Source of the DNA: JAOUEA01 sp963797635
GTDB lineage: Bacteria > Actinomycetota > UBA4738 > HRBIN12
NCBI GenBank assembly: GCA_963797635.1
Contig: CAWCPZ010000008.1
Location: 124,001 to 188,000 of the forward strand
Reading direction: 5' to 3'
Length of the DNA stretch: 64,000 bases
Below are positions 12,090 to 20,550 of the stretch, one piece after another. Both the position numbers and the translations under genes were made by a program. How positions within the stretch are numbered: the stretch's first letter is position 1; every line of letters begins with the position of its first letter. Below the pieces are notes generated by a model. It did no database searches. It was given only the letters and a program-made list of their open reading frames with translations, and was not told the DNA's origin.

Positions 12090-12467
12090 ATGTTGAAGGA
12101 GTTCAAGGAATTCGCCATGAAGGGCAACCTGATCGAGGTCGCGGTGGGGTTGGTGCTGGCCCTGGCGTTCACCGCGGTGGTGAACGCGTTGATCGAGGGC
12201 ATCATCATGCCGCTGATCGCCGCGATCTTCGGCAAGCCCAGCTTCGACGCGATCGTGTGGACGATCGGCTCGGGCAGGGATGCCACGCAGATCCTGATCG
12301 GCACGTTCCTCACCGCGGTCGTGAACTTCCTGCTGATCGCGTGGGTGCTGTTCCTGATCGTGAAGGCGGCGAACCGGTTCCGGAAGCCCGCCGAGGAACC
12401 GACGGGCCCCACCGAGGTCGAGCTGCTGACGCAGATCCGCGATTCGCTCGCGAGCCTGCCGAACTAG
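12090..12467 (+). CDS. mscL: Large-conductance mechanosensitive channel MscL
   Basis: 125 residues, the normal size for MscL. An amphipathic N-terminal helix (KEFKEFAMKGN) leads into TM1 (about residues 15-40, AVGLVLALAFTAVVNALIEG), followed by a short periplasmic loop (FDAIVWTIG...) and TM2 (about 72-95, FLTAVVNFLLIAWVLFLIV). The C-terminal cytoplasmic helix (VELLTQIRDSL) is present. It is an emergency-release channel for hypo-osmotic shock. AAGGAGG sits 6-12 nt before the ATG. Its TAG stop shares a CTAG with the stop of the convergent META lipoprotein gene. Confidence 0.95.
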   Translation: MLKEFKEFAMKGNLIEVAVGLVLALAFTAVVNALIEGIIMPLIAAIFGKPSFDAIVWTIGSGRDATQILIGTFLTAVVNFLLIAWVLFLIVKAANRFRKPAEEPTGPTEVELLTQIRDSLASLPN

Positions 12468-13259
12468 CCCGCGCGGTACTCCAGCGCCTGTGCGTCCTTC
12501 GACACGGTGAGGACGTCGCCGTTGATCGAGTAGTCGACCTTGCCGTCGATGACCGACGTCACGGTCGCCTCCACCGCGGTCGCGTCGTCGCCGCAGGCCA
12601 TCCTCGTGAGGCGGAGCGGACCGAAGGTCAGGCTGGCGTCGCTGACCTCGACCGAGGCGCCGCCCCGGTTGCAGCCCGTGAACACCGACGGCCTCACCCG
12701 CGTCCGAGATCTCGAGCGTCGGGGGTTCGACGCCGCTCGGAACGCTCGCAGCGGTGTCGCCGTCGACGATCGAATCGAGCGTCCAGATCGTGCCGACGAG
12801 CGGTGCACCGTCCTCGCCCGAGTCCTGCTGCATCTCGACGGTGACGTCGGCCCCGGTGAGCGTGAGGACATCGCCGCTCACCGTGATCGAGGGATCGTCG
12901 GTGAGGAACCCGATGAGCTGATCGTCCTGGGTCATCAGCTTCGGATCGCAGGCCATCAACGTGGCCGAGGGTTCCGACACCGAGAGGAGGCCGTTCTCGA
13001 CGGTGTACGCGCCGCCGACCGTGTTGCAGCCGGCCGACGCGCTGAGGTGGTCTTCCTCGAACGAGATGCGGATCTCGGTGCCGTCGATCAGCTCGAAGCC
13101 GGTGACGGTGGTGCTCACGAACGTCCGGCCGGCCAGGTCGGCGGCGGTCACCGGCGCGGGGCTGTCGTCCGAGGATGCGTCGGATCCGGAGGAGTCGTCT
13201 CCGCATGCGGCCAGGGGCATGAGCATTGCGAGGCACAGGCTCATGACGGCGCGGCGCAC
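12464..13259 (-). CDS. Lipoprotein with two META (HslJ-like) domains (frameshift near 12690)
   Basis: About 264 residues after correction of a +1 shift near 12690. The N-terminus is a lipoprotein signal: hydrophobic LCLAMLM followed by PLAAC, with Cys as the lipidation residue, then a Ser/Asp-rich linker. Two META domains follow. The first (~45-130) carries the family's GTEIRISF, AGCNTVGGAYTV and MACDPKLMTQDD. The second (~140-264) carries GCNRGGASVEV and TRMACGDD. META domains occur in HslJ and other envelope stress proteins with no defined activity. The AGCN...MAC pairs suggest one disulfide per domain. Confidence 0.8.
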
Positions 13260-13368
13260 GGATCCTCCTGGTGGGCGGGTCGCGGCGAGTCTATCCCTCC
13301 GGTGGAAGTTCCGTGGCGTTCGGGCCGTCCCGGGTTTGCGGGCTCAAGTCGGTGCCGAAGATAGAGGT

Positions 13369-13656
13369 ATGCGGATCGAGTCCACCCCCGAGGTGCGCTC
13401 GTACGTGCGGGAACGCGGTGGGTTGCTGTTCGTGCGGGCCAAACGATTCGGCAGCGCGCTCTGCGGGGTGACGCTGCTGGAAGCCACCACCGAGCCGCCG
13501 CCCGATGCCCTCGATTGGCGCCGCATCGAGACCCACGGGTTCCTGGTGTTCGTGCCCAGAGCGATGCGCCTGCCCAAGGCGCTGGAGCTCCGCGTGCGAG
13601 GCCGGATGCGGCGTCGCATCGACGCCCTCTGGGACGGCTGCGCCTACGTGATCTAG
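13369..13656 (+). CDS. Small conserved-looking protein of unknown function
   Basis: 95 residues beginning MRIESTPEVRSYV, preceded by AGAGG at good distance. It is a mixed alpha/beta protein with many basic residues near the C-terminus (ELRVRGRMRRRID) and two cysteines (SALCG and DGCAYVI). The N-terminal pattern (ESTPEVRSYVRERGGLLFV) vaguely recalls HesB/IscA-type small proteins, but the cysteine spacing does not match, so I do not name it. The stop codon is embedded in a CTAG shared with the dinB stop. Confidence 0.6.
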   Translation: MRIESTPEVRSYVRERGGLLFVRAKRFGSALCGVTLLEATTEPPPDALDWRRIETHGFLVFVPRAMRLPKALELRVRGRMRRRIDALWDGCAYVI

Positions 13657-14694
13657 GGCTCGGTGAACTCGGCGCGAACGCCCAGCAGGCGTACCGGCCG
13701 ATCGAGTTCGAACTTCGCGAGCGCTTCGAGCACGGCATCGACGATGCGATCGACGTCGCGCGTGGGCTCGGCGAGCTTGCGCTGGTGCGTCGAGGTGAAG
13801 AACGAGGAGGTCCGGAGCTTCACCGTGACGCGCATCACCTGCCGGTCCTCGGGCAGATCGTCGAACAGCTCGCGCGCGATGCGCTCGGCCTGACCCCGGA
13901 TCTCCTCGAGGTCGGTCAGGTCCTGCTGGAAGGTGTGTTCGTGGCTCTGTCCGCGCCGGACATACGGTTCGGCGGTGACCTCGCCGTCGTCCTCGCCCGT
14001 CCCCAGGCTCCGGATCCAGGGGCCGGTGTTGGGTCCGAAGCGCGTGGCCAGCAGGTCGTCGTCGGCGCTCGGCGAGTTCGTCCACGGTGTGGATCCCGAG
14101 TTCGTTGAGCTTGGCCGCGGTCTTCTTCCCGATGCCCCACAGCGCCTCGACGGGCCTCGGACCCATGAGCGTCGGCCACTCCCGGTGCGTGAGCCGGAAC
14201 ACGCCCCGCGGCTTCGCGAACGCGCTCCCGAGCTTGGCGCGATGCTTGGAGTCGCCCACGCCGATCGAGCACCACAGGTCCGTACGCTCGAGCACCTCGC
14301 GCTGCACCTCCCGGGCGAGCGCCTCGGGATCGTCGGTCTCCACCGCCATGAACGCCTCGTCCCACCCGAGCACCTGCACGACCGCCGGGAACGTCCGCAG
14401 CGTGTCCATCACGCGCGAGCTCGCCTCCAGGTAGTGGTCGGCGTCGACCGCGAGGAACACGCCGTCGGGGCATCGCTTCAACGCCGTGCGCAGCGGCATC
14501 GCCGACCGCACGCCGAACTCACGGGCTTCGTAGGAGGCGGTGGAGACGACCCCACGCTTGGTGGGGTCGCCGTCACCGCCCACGATCACCGGCTTGCCCC
14601 GCAGTTCGGGATGCCGGAGCACCTCGACCGCGGCGATGAACTCGTCCATGTCGACGTGGAAGATCCAGCGGGTCACCCGCTCAGCATGGCGCAC
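13653..14694 (-). CDS. dinB: DNA polymerase IV, Y-family (frameshift near 14070)
   Basis: About 346 residues after correction of a shift near 14070. A Y-family translesion polymerase. Visible: FHVDMDEFIAAVE (first catalytic Asp and the Y-family N-terminus), GVVSTASYEAREFGVRSAMP, and the palm segment LGWDEAFMAV, where canonical Pol IV has SIDEAYLD; the second acidic pair is reduced to WDEAF. The thumb helix-hairpin-helix WGIGKKTAAKLNELGI and the little-finger end (RVTVKLRTSSFFT...VRLLGVRAEF) are present. The GTG at 14676 is an equally good start. The change in the palm motif is worth noting when judging activity. Confidence 0.85.
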
Positions 14695-14713
14695 GCTGCC
14701 GACGTCGAGCCGG

Positions 14714-15091
14714 TCACCTCCGTTCGACGACGCGGAACCCGTTGCCGCTGGTGTCCCTGAACGTGAACATCGGCGGCACGCCCTCGCCCATCTGGATCAG
14801 CTCCGTGTCGGCGTCCACGCCTGCCGATCGCAACGCGGCGTGATCGTTGGCCGCGTCGTCGGTCGCGAAGCTGATCTCGATGCCGCTCGAACCATCTCGC
14901 GCGACCAGCGCGATCGACGTCTCCGCCCCGGGAGGAGCCACCTCGATCCATCGCTGCCCGGGCGCGAACTCGGCGTCCAGCCTGGTCTCGAAGCCCAGGG
15001 TGTTCACGAAGAAGTCGAGGGCTGCGTCCTGGTCGTCCACGGGCAGGACGACGGTGCCCACGCGGGTGATGCGGGTCGGGGTCTCACTCAT
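14714..15091 (-). CDS. Glyoxalase/bleomycin-resistance (VOC) family protein
   Basis: 125 residues, the size of a single VOC domain with two beta-alpha-beta-beta-beta modules (VGTVVLPVDDQDAALDFF...; ...MFTFRDTSGNGFRVVE). The C-terminal DTSGNGFRVVE is the usual last strand, and the DPxGN signature appears here as DTSGN. Metal ligands are not obvious. It overlaps the upstream SRPBCC gene by the 4-nt ATGA, so the two are translated together. This VOC/SRPBCC pairing is common in actinobacteria and usually uncharacterised. Confidence 0.85.
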   Translation of the reverse strand: MSETPTRITRVGTVVLPVDDQDAALDFFVNTLGFETRLDAEFAPGQRWIEVAPPGAETSIALVARDGSSGIEISFATDDAANDHAALRSAGVDADTELIQMGEGVPPMFTFRDTSGNGFRVVERR

Positions 15092-15756
15092 CGTTCCAAC
15101 TCCTTCTTCAGGTCAGCGGTTCGTTCGCGCCAGAACGCCTTCATCCGGTCGCGTTCGGCGGCGTCGGCGAGCCGTTCGTGGTTCAGCGACGCGGTGCTCT
15201 TCTGCGGATCCTTCGCATCGAACGTCACGTGCAGCCGGCTGGGGCCGCCGTTCCAATCGAACCGGGCCGACTTCGGTGCGGTGGCGGTCCGCTCGCGGAG
15301 CTCGATGTCCGGGAGCCAGCGCTTGCGCTCGATGGGGTCCACGAAGGCCTCGTACAGGCGCTCCACCGGCACCGCGACCGTCTTCGTGGCGGTGACGCGG
15401 AAGCCGTCGGGCATCTGTCCGACCTCGCGGCCGCGACGGGCGCGTTCGTAGCTCCCGGTGATCGCCTGGGCGTTCCAGCCGAGCGGCTCGATGCTCAACT
15501 GGCTGGCGACCCACTTCGCGATGTCGCGATGCGAACGGTCGGCGGCGCCCCACTCGTCCAGGATGTCGAACCACTCCTCCCATCCTCGCCCGGTGCGCTC
15601 GCGGATCGAGGCGTCCGGGACGATGAGGAGGCGCTTCTCGCCGGGGTCCGGCTCATCGGCGCCCTTGAGGATGGTGGCGCGCGCGGCGGTGTAGCTCTCG
15701 CCCGTCTTCTCCATGCGGGCGCGGACCAGTCGCTTGAACGATCGTTGTTCGGTCAT
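15088..15756 (-). CDS. SRPBCC (AHSA1-like) protein with an N-terminal DUF4287-type helix
   Basis: 222 residues. The ATG at 15756 has GAGGGAG 6 nt upstream; the open frame extends to 15924 but that part looks non-coding. The N-terminus, SFKRLVRARMEKTGESYTAAR, resembles the short helical segment seen in DUF4287-type proteins. After it comes a helical region (WEEWFDILDEWGAADRSH...WNAQAITGSYERA) and then a START-like AHSA1 domain from ~130 (TVAVPVERLYEAFVDP, KRWLPD, SRLHVTF). Such domains bind hydrophobic ligands. Translationally coupled to the VOC gene downstream. Confidence 0.8.
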   Translation of the reverse strand: MTEQRSFKRLVRARMEKTGESYTAARATILKGADEPDPGEKRLLIVPDASIRERTGRGWEEWFDILDEWGAADRSHRDIAKWVASQLSIEPLGWNAQAITGSYERARRGREVGQMPDGFRVTATKTVAVPVERLYEAFVDPIERKRWLPDIELRERTATAPKSARFDWNGGPSRLHVTFDAKDPQKSTASLNHERLADAAERDRMKAFWRERTADLKKELER

Positions 15757-16031
15757 GTCGTGCTCCCTCGTGGCGGCGATCCCGCAACTCACGCTCGCGG
15801 CATCCCCGCCGGACAGGGCAAGCACTCGACCGGCGTCCCGAGAACTCGAGGCTCCCTTTGCCCCCGCTTCGGCCGGCGGCGTGAGCGCCGGAACCGGGGG
15901 TTGGGCGCAGGACGGCGCCGACATCCACGGTACCGCCGGTCAGGGGGACGCGCAAGCCGTTCGTTCCTCCCGACGTTTGTACGGTGGGGCTATCGGGGAA
16001 TCGTCCCCCCACGACCCTGAAGGAGGACACG

Positions 16032-16226
16032 ATGTGCCTGACCTGCGGATGCATGGACGCCCATCTGGAGATGGGCCAGCACAACATCACGTACGAGGAC
16101 ATCAAGGCGGCGGCTGAGGAGAACGGCAAGACCGTGGCCGAGACCTTCGAGATCTTCGACGAGACCCTGGAGCGGGATCGCACCGATCACCCCGACGAGT
16201 ACTCGGCCACCGCCGACGCCTCCTAG
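16032..16226 (+). CDS. Small acidic protein with N-terminal CxxCxC cluster
   Basis: 64 residues, with a perfect AGGAGG 6 nt ahead of the ATG. It starts MCLTCGCMDAH, a CxxCxC-plus-His pattern suited to metal binding, followed by an acidic helical body (YEDIKAAAEENGKTVAETF) and ending ...TADAS. Similar Cys-rich small proteins occur in many actinobacteria without an assigned role. A long upstream leader and its own strong ribosome site suggest independent expression. The cluster could hold Zn, or the protein could be redox-active. Confidence 0.7.
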   Translation: MCLTCGCMDAHLEMGQHNITYEDIKAAAEENGKTVAETFEIFDETLERDRTDHPDEYSATADAS

Positions 16227-16230
16227 GCCC

Positions 16231-16812
16231 TCACGGTTCCACGAGTTCGATGACCCCGGTTCCGCGTTCGAGTTCGAGCGCGGTGCGGCGCGCTGCCTCA
16301 TCCACGTGGATGCGCGGAGGATCCGGGAGATCCTGCTCGTAGTACGTGTCGGGGCCGTAGAGCCAGCCGTACCGGAGCACGACGCCGCCGGCGGCCAGCA
16401 CGGAACGCTCGAGTTCGTCGACCGCCGCGCCGGCGTCTCCGTCGGGCCTGGCAGCGAGGCTCTCGGCGAGGAAGCGTGAGGCACCGGCCGCTTCGGCTGC
16501 GGCGAGCAGGTTGCGAGTGCCCTCACGACGGATCCGCGCGTTCGCGGCGGTGAACCCGTCGATCTCGGCCATGTCGTCCGGCAGGTCGGTGAGCAGATGG
16601 ACGACGGCGTCGGCGTTGGCACTGACCACCGCCTCACGCAAGGCGTCGGCGTCGTAGACGTCACAGATGGCCGGCTCAGCGCCGAGCGCGCGCAAGGCAT
16701 CGGCCTTCTGTTCCGATCGCGTCATGCCCGTGACCTCATGACCGTCGGCGACCAGGAGCGGCACCAGCCGGATGCCGATGACCCCGGTGGCTCCCGCGAT
16801 GAAGACTCGCAT
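16231..16812 (-). CDS. NAD(P)-binding epimerase/dehydratase-like protein
   Basis: 193 residues, an extended-SDR fold with N-terminal GATGVIG (residues 7-13) and a Rossmann layout (AICDVYD, VVHLLTDLP). It is much shorter than a typical NAD-dependent epimerase (about 300), and the active-site YxxxK is not evident; the region around LAESLAARP occupies its place. It may be a divergent or truncated member. It ends 5 nt from the convergent Cys-rich small gene. Confidence 0.75.
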   Translation of the reverse strand: MRVFIAGATGVIGIRLVPLLVADGHEVTGMTRSEQKADALRALGAEPAICDVYDADALREAVVSANADAVVHLLTDLPDDMAEIDGFTAANARIRREGTRNLLAAAEAAGASRFLAESLAARPDGDAGAAVDELERSVLAAGGVVLRYGWLYGPDTYYEQDLPDPPRIHVDEAARRTALELERGTGVIELVEP

Positions 16813-16833
16813 CGAGCGTGAGCCTAGCTAGTC

Positions 16834-16975
16834 GCTGTCATGCCTCGTCGCCGATCGGACAGATCGCACAGATCGGACCGCCAGGATCGTGATCTTCGTG
16901 GAAGTGGCTGTCATGCCTCGTCCCTGATCGGACAGATCGCACAGATCGGACCGCCAAGATCGTGATCTTCGTGGA
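16834..16975. repeat. Two tandem direct repeats, 69 bp each, 73-bp period
   Basis: Copy 1 at 16834-16902 and copy 2 at 16907-16975 differ at only a few positions. Each contains a nested motif (GATCGGACAGATCG, then CACAGATCGGA) and ends ATCGTGATCTTCGTGGA. They sit at the left edge of the island that holds the restriction enzyme, in the non-coding gap between the convergent epimerase and the first island gene. There are only two copies, so this is neither a CRISPR nor an iteron array. A regulatory or recombination role is conceivable. Confidence 0.8.
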
Positions 16976-17033
16976 GAGACGATCCCTAGGGGATCGGATC
17001 ACGCTCATGTGCCCGAGCAACAGGAGGGCGCGA

Positions 17034-17438
17034 ATGGAAACACGCGAGAGGGCCCGGTTCGCGGTGGTGATCTCCAGGGACACGCTGGAGGACTGGACGA
17101 TCTTCGTCACCGCCGATTCACGGGAGGACGCCTGCGAGCAGGCCGACGCCATCGTCTCGAACTGCATGTTTCCCGAGTTCGAAATGATCGAGTCCGACTA
17201 CCACTTCGACGCGAACCCGATCGACGCCTGGCACCACGCGGAGCCGACCCGAGCGGACGATGGCGGCGAGATGGTCTGCCGCCTCTGCCTCAACAAGGTG
17301 CAGTGGACCGGCATGGCCGTGGACGACCCAAGGAACCGAACCGGCAAGACCATCCCGGGTCCCTGGATCCATCTGCCTTCGGAGCCGCCCAGGGCGATTC
17401 CTCTCGAGGCACCGAGTCGGCCAAATCGTGACGCATGA
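17034..17438 (+). CDS. Unknown island protein with a CxxC motif
   Basis: 134 residues starting METRERARFAV, with AGGAGGG at good spacing. The N-terminal half (FAVVISRDTLEDWTIFVTADSREDACEQADAI) looks like an alpha/beta domain. The middle has HFDANPIDAWHH, then CRLCLNKVQW, a CxxC that could bind zinc. The Pro-rich tail is probably unstructured. I recognise no family. It is the first gene after the tandem repeat and co-oriented with the next unknown gene; both face the restriction enzyme. Confidence 0.6.
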   Translation: METRERARFAVVISRDTLEDWTIFVTADSREDACEQADAIVSNCMFPEFEMIESDYHFDANPIDAWHHAEPTRADDGGEMVCRLCLNKVQWTGMAVDDPRNRTGKTIPGPWIHLPSEPPRAIPLEAPSRPNRDA

Positions 17439-17513
17439 CACAGACGCACCGCTCCGAATTGGATCAGGCTTGCCGGTCGGTTCGGGTTCGGCGAACAAGA
17501 CGAGGGAGGCCCG

Positions 17514-17999
17514 TTGCAGACGGGGGAGGCAGGCACGGACGAGCATGCCTGGGCCCTGCTGGTCACTGATGGGACCGTCCTCGAGTTCCCACCTGAGCTC
17601 TATTTCGATCACCTGCTTGCGGTCCGTGAAGCACGGCGCTGGGCGGAAAGTTTGGCGATGGGAGACCCGAGGGCAGTTCGACAACCCTTTGAGGGCCGCT
17701 GGGAAGTTGGGCACCGCGACATCCGAGTAGCAGAAGTGGACATACCTACGCCATGGCCGGGGCGCCATCCATGGGTCGGAACCCATTGGACCAGCGACGG
17801 TTATCCCGATCCTGAGGCCACCCTGCTCGCCGGGCGAGATCAAGCGAAACGCTGGGTGGAGTCACCTCTTCGAGGCCTCAGCCCGCACGACATCAGCGAT
17901 CAAGGATATGAACTCGTGGCTGTATTCCAGTCCGGCGAGGACGAGGAGTACTCGAGAGCGACACGGCTCAAGCAGGTGAGCGACGGTCCCTTGAGCTAG
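17514..17999 (+). CDS. Unknown island protein
   Basis: 161 residues. The TTG start is chosen because GGGAGG lies 5 nt upstream and no later start fits as well. It is acidic and Trp-rich (HAWALLVTDGTVLEFPPELYFDHLLAVREARRWAE; GRHPWVGTHWTSDGYPDPEATL), with a compact alpha/beta look and no transmembrane part. No family recognised. The stop is in a CTAG shared with the convergent restriction-enzyme stop. Lower GC and more A/T-ending codons than the flanking genes suggest acquisition together with that enzyme. Confidence 0.55.
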   Translation: MQTGEAGTDEHAWALLVTDGTVLEFPPELYFDHLLAVREARRWAESLAMGDPRAVRQPFEGRWEVGHRDIRVAEVDIPTPWPGRHPWVGTHWTSDGYPDPEATLLAGRDQAKRWVESPLRGLSPHDISDQGYELVAVFQSGEDEEYSRATRLKQVSDGPLS

Positions 18000-19167
18000 C
18001 CCTTCTTCCCTGTTTGCTCGAGCATTTCTGACTCGACAGCCTTGAGCCATGTCCAGAAATCTCGCCTCCGCGCGCGATGCGCAGTTCTCTCATCATGCGC
18101 ACGATGTCGGCTCCAGCGATCAGCGTGGTGGGGTAGCCGTCTGCAATGACCTCTTCTTGCGCCTGCTTGGTGAAGTAGGACGTCGTCACAAAGATTCCGT
18201 ATTGCCCCGGAGCGAGTCGCGCCACTAGGCGCGAAACGTACCTCGGACTCACGGCGGTGCCACGAGCGAACTTCTTTGCTTCTCCCAGGAAGTCGATCTC
18301 GTAGCGGAGCGGAGGAGGAAGCGTGAACTGTCCATAGAAATCGAATCCACCATCGGCGGTTGGTCTCGTCCTCGTGATGCTGTGTTGAACGTCGTCAAGC
18401 TCGCGGAACATCGCGACCGTAGCGGCCTCGAACTCCGTTGGATTCATGTTGGTGAGTTGCGCGAGGACCGCGCTGTCGCGGGATCCCTCTTCCGGCAGTT
18501 GATGGGCAGTGTCGCGGATCGAGGCGGCCCAGATCCGAAGCCGATCTACGTACCCTGCTTGGTATCGCCGCCAGGCGTCCGGCCCGTCTCCAGAAAGGCT
18601 GGCAATGTCCACAGCTTTCATCCGCCGATGAAGCCATTCCACTTCGACTTCAGACTGGTCCAGCACGGTCAGGTGAACGCGATAGTTGCGAACCGGATGG
18701 CCTCCGTCTTCGAACCATGTTGTTTCGAGTCGGTCGATGACGCAAAGGCCGTTGAACCGCACACGCCCGGTCGACGGTTTCGAGAAGTGCAAGATCGGAG
18801 GAATGAGCGACCGGTTGTCATCGAGTACCTGATCGTGGGCGGCCCGTAATGCCCTGTTGCCGATGAACTCGTCGAGGCCACGTTGATCTCGCTTCGCGTC
18901 CCCCCAATAGACGATTCGCCCGTGGGGGAGATCGATAAGGTCTTCCCACGGGTTCGCCGAGGAGCCTCGTGAACGTTCGTGGGTGACCAGCACGATTGCG
19001 GCGTGAGCCGGTGGCTTGAGGTGATGGAACTTGAGAGGCCGGATTCCTCCCATGTTCCGCATACCACGGCGATCGAGATTGATCCAAGCGAGGAACTCAT
19101 CGTCCGGCCGCGTAGCTCCGCCCGTGTCGCGATAGTCCTTGCCAAGTTCGTAGACGTGTCGATCCAT
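17996..19167 (-). CDS. Modification-dependent (type IV) restriction endonuclease, AspBHI/Mrr-like (frameshift near 18070)
   Basis: About 390 residues after correction of a shift near 18070; the tail then reads ...DFWTWLKAVESEM..., ending in TAG. The N-terminal ~210 residues match the layout of the AspBHI-type SRA-like modified-base-recognition domain: IVYWGDAK, GNRALRAAH, SLIPPILHFSK, VRFNGLCVIDRL, NYRVHLTVLD. The C-terminal half is an Mrr-like PD-(D/E)xK nuclease: EFEAATVAMFREL, then DGGFDF and GEAKKF as the catalytic Asp...Glu-x-Lys, then YGIFVTTSYFTKQA. It should cut DNA carrying modified cytosine. No partner methylase is nearby, as expected for type IV. The assignment rests on motif order only. 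Confidence 0.72.
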
Positions 19168-19480
19168 CAATGCCTGATGCTAGCGGGCTGGGGCCTCGGG
19201 GCAGTCTCAAGACGGCGGTGGAGGTGCCTGGTGAGTCACCAAGAGTGTCTCGCTCCTTAAAGGGCTAGTCCGCATTGGACTACCGAGTCAATTAGATGAA
19301 TCTGTGAACCAGAGGCGGCGCGACTCGTGGCCGCGGTTGCGTCGATGACTCTCCTTGCCCACCATAGCCGCCGCCTTGACCACCCGACGGACCGGGTGGT
19401 AGACCAATCAAGCAACCCCTCGGGTTGTGGGGTCAGCGGCCCGACCGGCCTCCGGTGCAGAACCATGGAGGGAGGTCGGC
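19168..19480. other. Gene-free stretch with a short palindrome
   Basis: About 310 bp between the restriction enzyme and the secreted protein. I see no convincing reading frame and no tRNA. TAGTCC (19266-19271) and GGACTA (19277-19282) form a perfect inverted repeat with a 5-nt centre, near the right edge of the island. The last ~20 bp hold the ribosome site (GGAGGGAGG) of the next gene. Confidence 0.5.
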
Positions 19481-19975
19481 ATGCGCAAGATGATCGCCGC
19501 GATGGTGGTGATGGTGGTGGCGCTCATGATGTCCGTCCCCGCGACCGCCGCGGGGCCACCCACGATCGTGAAGTTCCCGAAGTCGACGACCGATCTGGGC
19601 AATCTGAACGATGGGCCGGCCGGTGACGTCTGCCCGTTCCCGGTCGGTGTGGTCGTCAAGGGCGGTCCCGGGCACGCGATCTTCTTCGACGGACAAGGGG
19701 TGGGGTTCGCCGGCATGGGGATGGGTTCGATCATCCTCACGGTCACCAACCTCGACACGGGCGAGAGCGTCAGGGTCAACATCTCCGGGCCCGGCACCCT
19801 CAGTAGCTCCGGCCTGCCGGTGATCGGACGCGGACCGTGGGCGATCTTCGAGCCGATCGCTCAGGGAGGGTTGCGTTTCTTCCACGGGGTCACCCGGTTC
19901 GTGCCGGCTCCCTACGGGGTGCACGCCATCCCGATCTCGGGGAGGGAAGAGAACCTCTGCGACCGGGTCGCCTGA
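19481..19975 (+). CDS. Secreted protein of unknown function
   Basis: 164 residues with a clear signal peptide (MRKMIAAMVVMVVALMM..., ending ATAAG). The strong GGAGGGAGG site fixes the start. The mature part is beta-rich, with Gly-rich stretches (GQGVGFAGMGMGSIILTVTN, then SVRVNISGPG) and two cysteines (GDVCPFP near the N-terminus and ENLCDRVA at the C-terminus) that could pair. No family recognised. It is followed at once by a strong hairpin terminator, so it is a single-gene unit. Confidence 0.65.
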   Translation: MRKMIAAMVVMVVALMMSVPATAAGPPTIVKFPKSTTDLGNLNDGPAGDVCPFPVGVVVKGGPGHAIFFDGQGVGFAGMGMGSIILTVTNLDTGESVRVNISGPGTLSSSGLPVIGRGPWAIFEPIAQGGLRFFHGVTRFVPAPYGVHAIPISGREENLCDRVA

Positions 19976-19987
19976 GTTGGATCCGAC

Positions 19988-20015
19988 GTCCGAGGGGGGT
20001 CGAACCCCCTCGGAC
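19988..20015 (+). terminator. Hairpin terminator after the secreted protein
   Basis: Perfect 11-bp arms GTCCGAGGGGG (19988-19998) and CCCCCTCGGAC (20005-20015) with the loop GTCGAA, 12 nt after the stop codon at 19975. No U-tract follows. Confidence 0.75.
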
Positions 20016-20110
20016 GACGAGATGCAGGCTCGAACGTCGTCGTAGCGGCGCTCGGGCATGTCCGAGCCGTCCCTCGCGTTGCATGGAGAGCGACCGAAGG
20101 AGGCTGCCTC

Positions 20111-20516
20111 ATGTCCGACTGGAACACCAACGTGATCGAAGAGTTCCGCGCCAACGGTGGAGCCGTGGCGTCGTTCGCGGATCAACCGTTGCTCCTGCTC
20201 ACCCACCGAGGAGCCAAGACCGGTACCGAGCGGACGAACCCGGTGGCGTACTTCCGCGACGGCGAGGACTACGTGATCGTCGCCTCGAAGGGCGGCGCCC
20301 CCACCAACCCCGACTGGTACTACAACCTCCATCGCGAACCCCGATGCCACGGTGGAGGTGGGTACCGAGTCGTTCGCCGTGAGGGCCCGGGTGGCCGATG
20401 ACGAGGAGCGCTCCCGGCTCTGGAAGATGATCACGACCGCGAATCCCGCCTTCGCCGCGTACGAGGACAAGACCACCCGGACGATCCCCGTGGTGATCCT
20501 CACGCCGACACCGTGA
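20111..20516 (+). CDS. F420-dependent nitroreductase-like protein, Ddn/DUF385 family (frameshift near 20340)
   Basis: About 134 residues after correction of a shift near 20340. The family signature is plain: FADQPLLLLTHRGAKTGTERTNPVAYF, GEDYVIVASKGGAPTNPDWYYNL, then in the restored frame ANPDATVEVGTESFAVRARV and the C-terminal RTIPVVILTP. Members of the split-barrel Ddn family bind coenzyme F420 and reduce diverse substrates or quinones. GAAGGAGG lies just upstream. It fits an F420-producing actinobacterium. The natural substrate is unknown. Confidence 0.88.
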
Positions 20517-20550
20517 CCGGACCCTCGCGCATCGGGGCTAGCATCCCGAC

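Noticed and set aside
16834..16975. CRISPR array
   Set aside because: Only two units, repeat 69 bp with a 4-bp gap, no spacers and no cas genes.
19257..19480. tRNA or attachment site beside the restriction-enzyme island
   Set aside because: No cloverleaf with a TTCGA-type T-loop could be formed, and no direct repeats flank the island.
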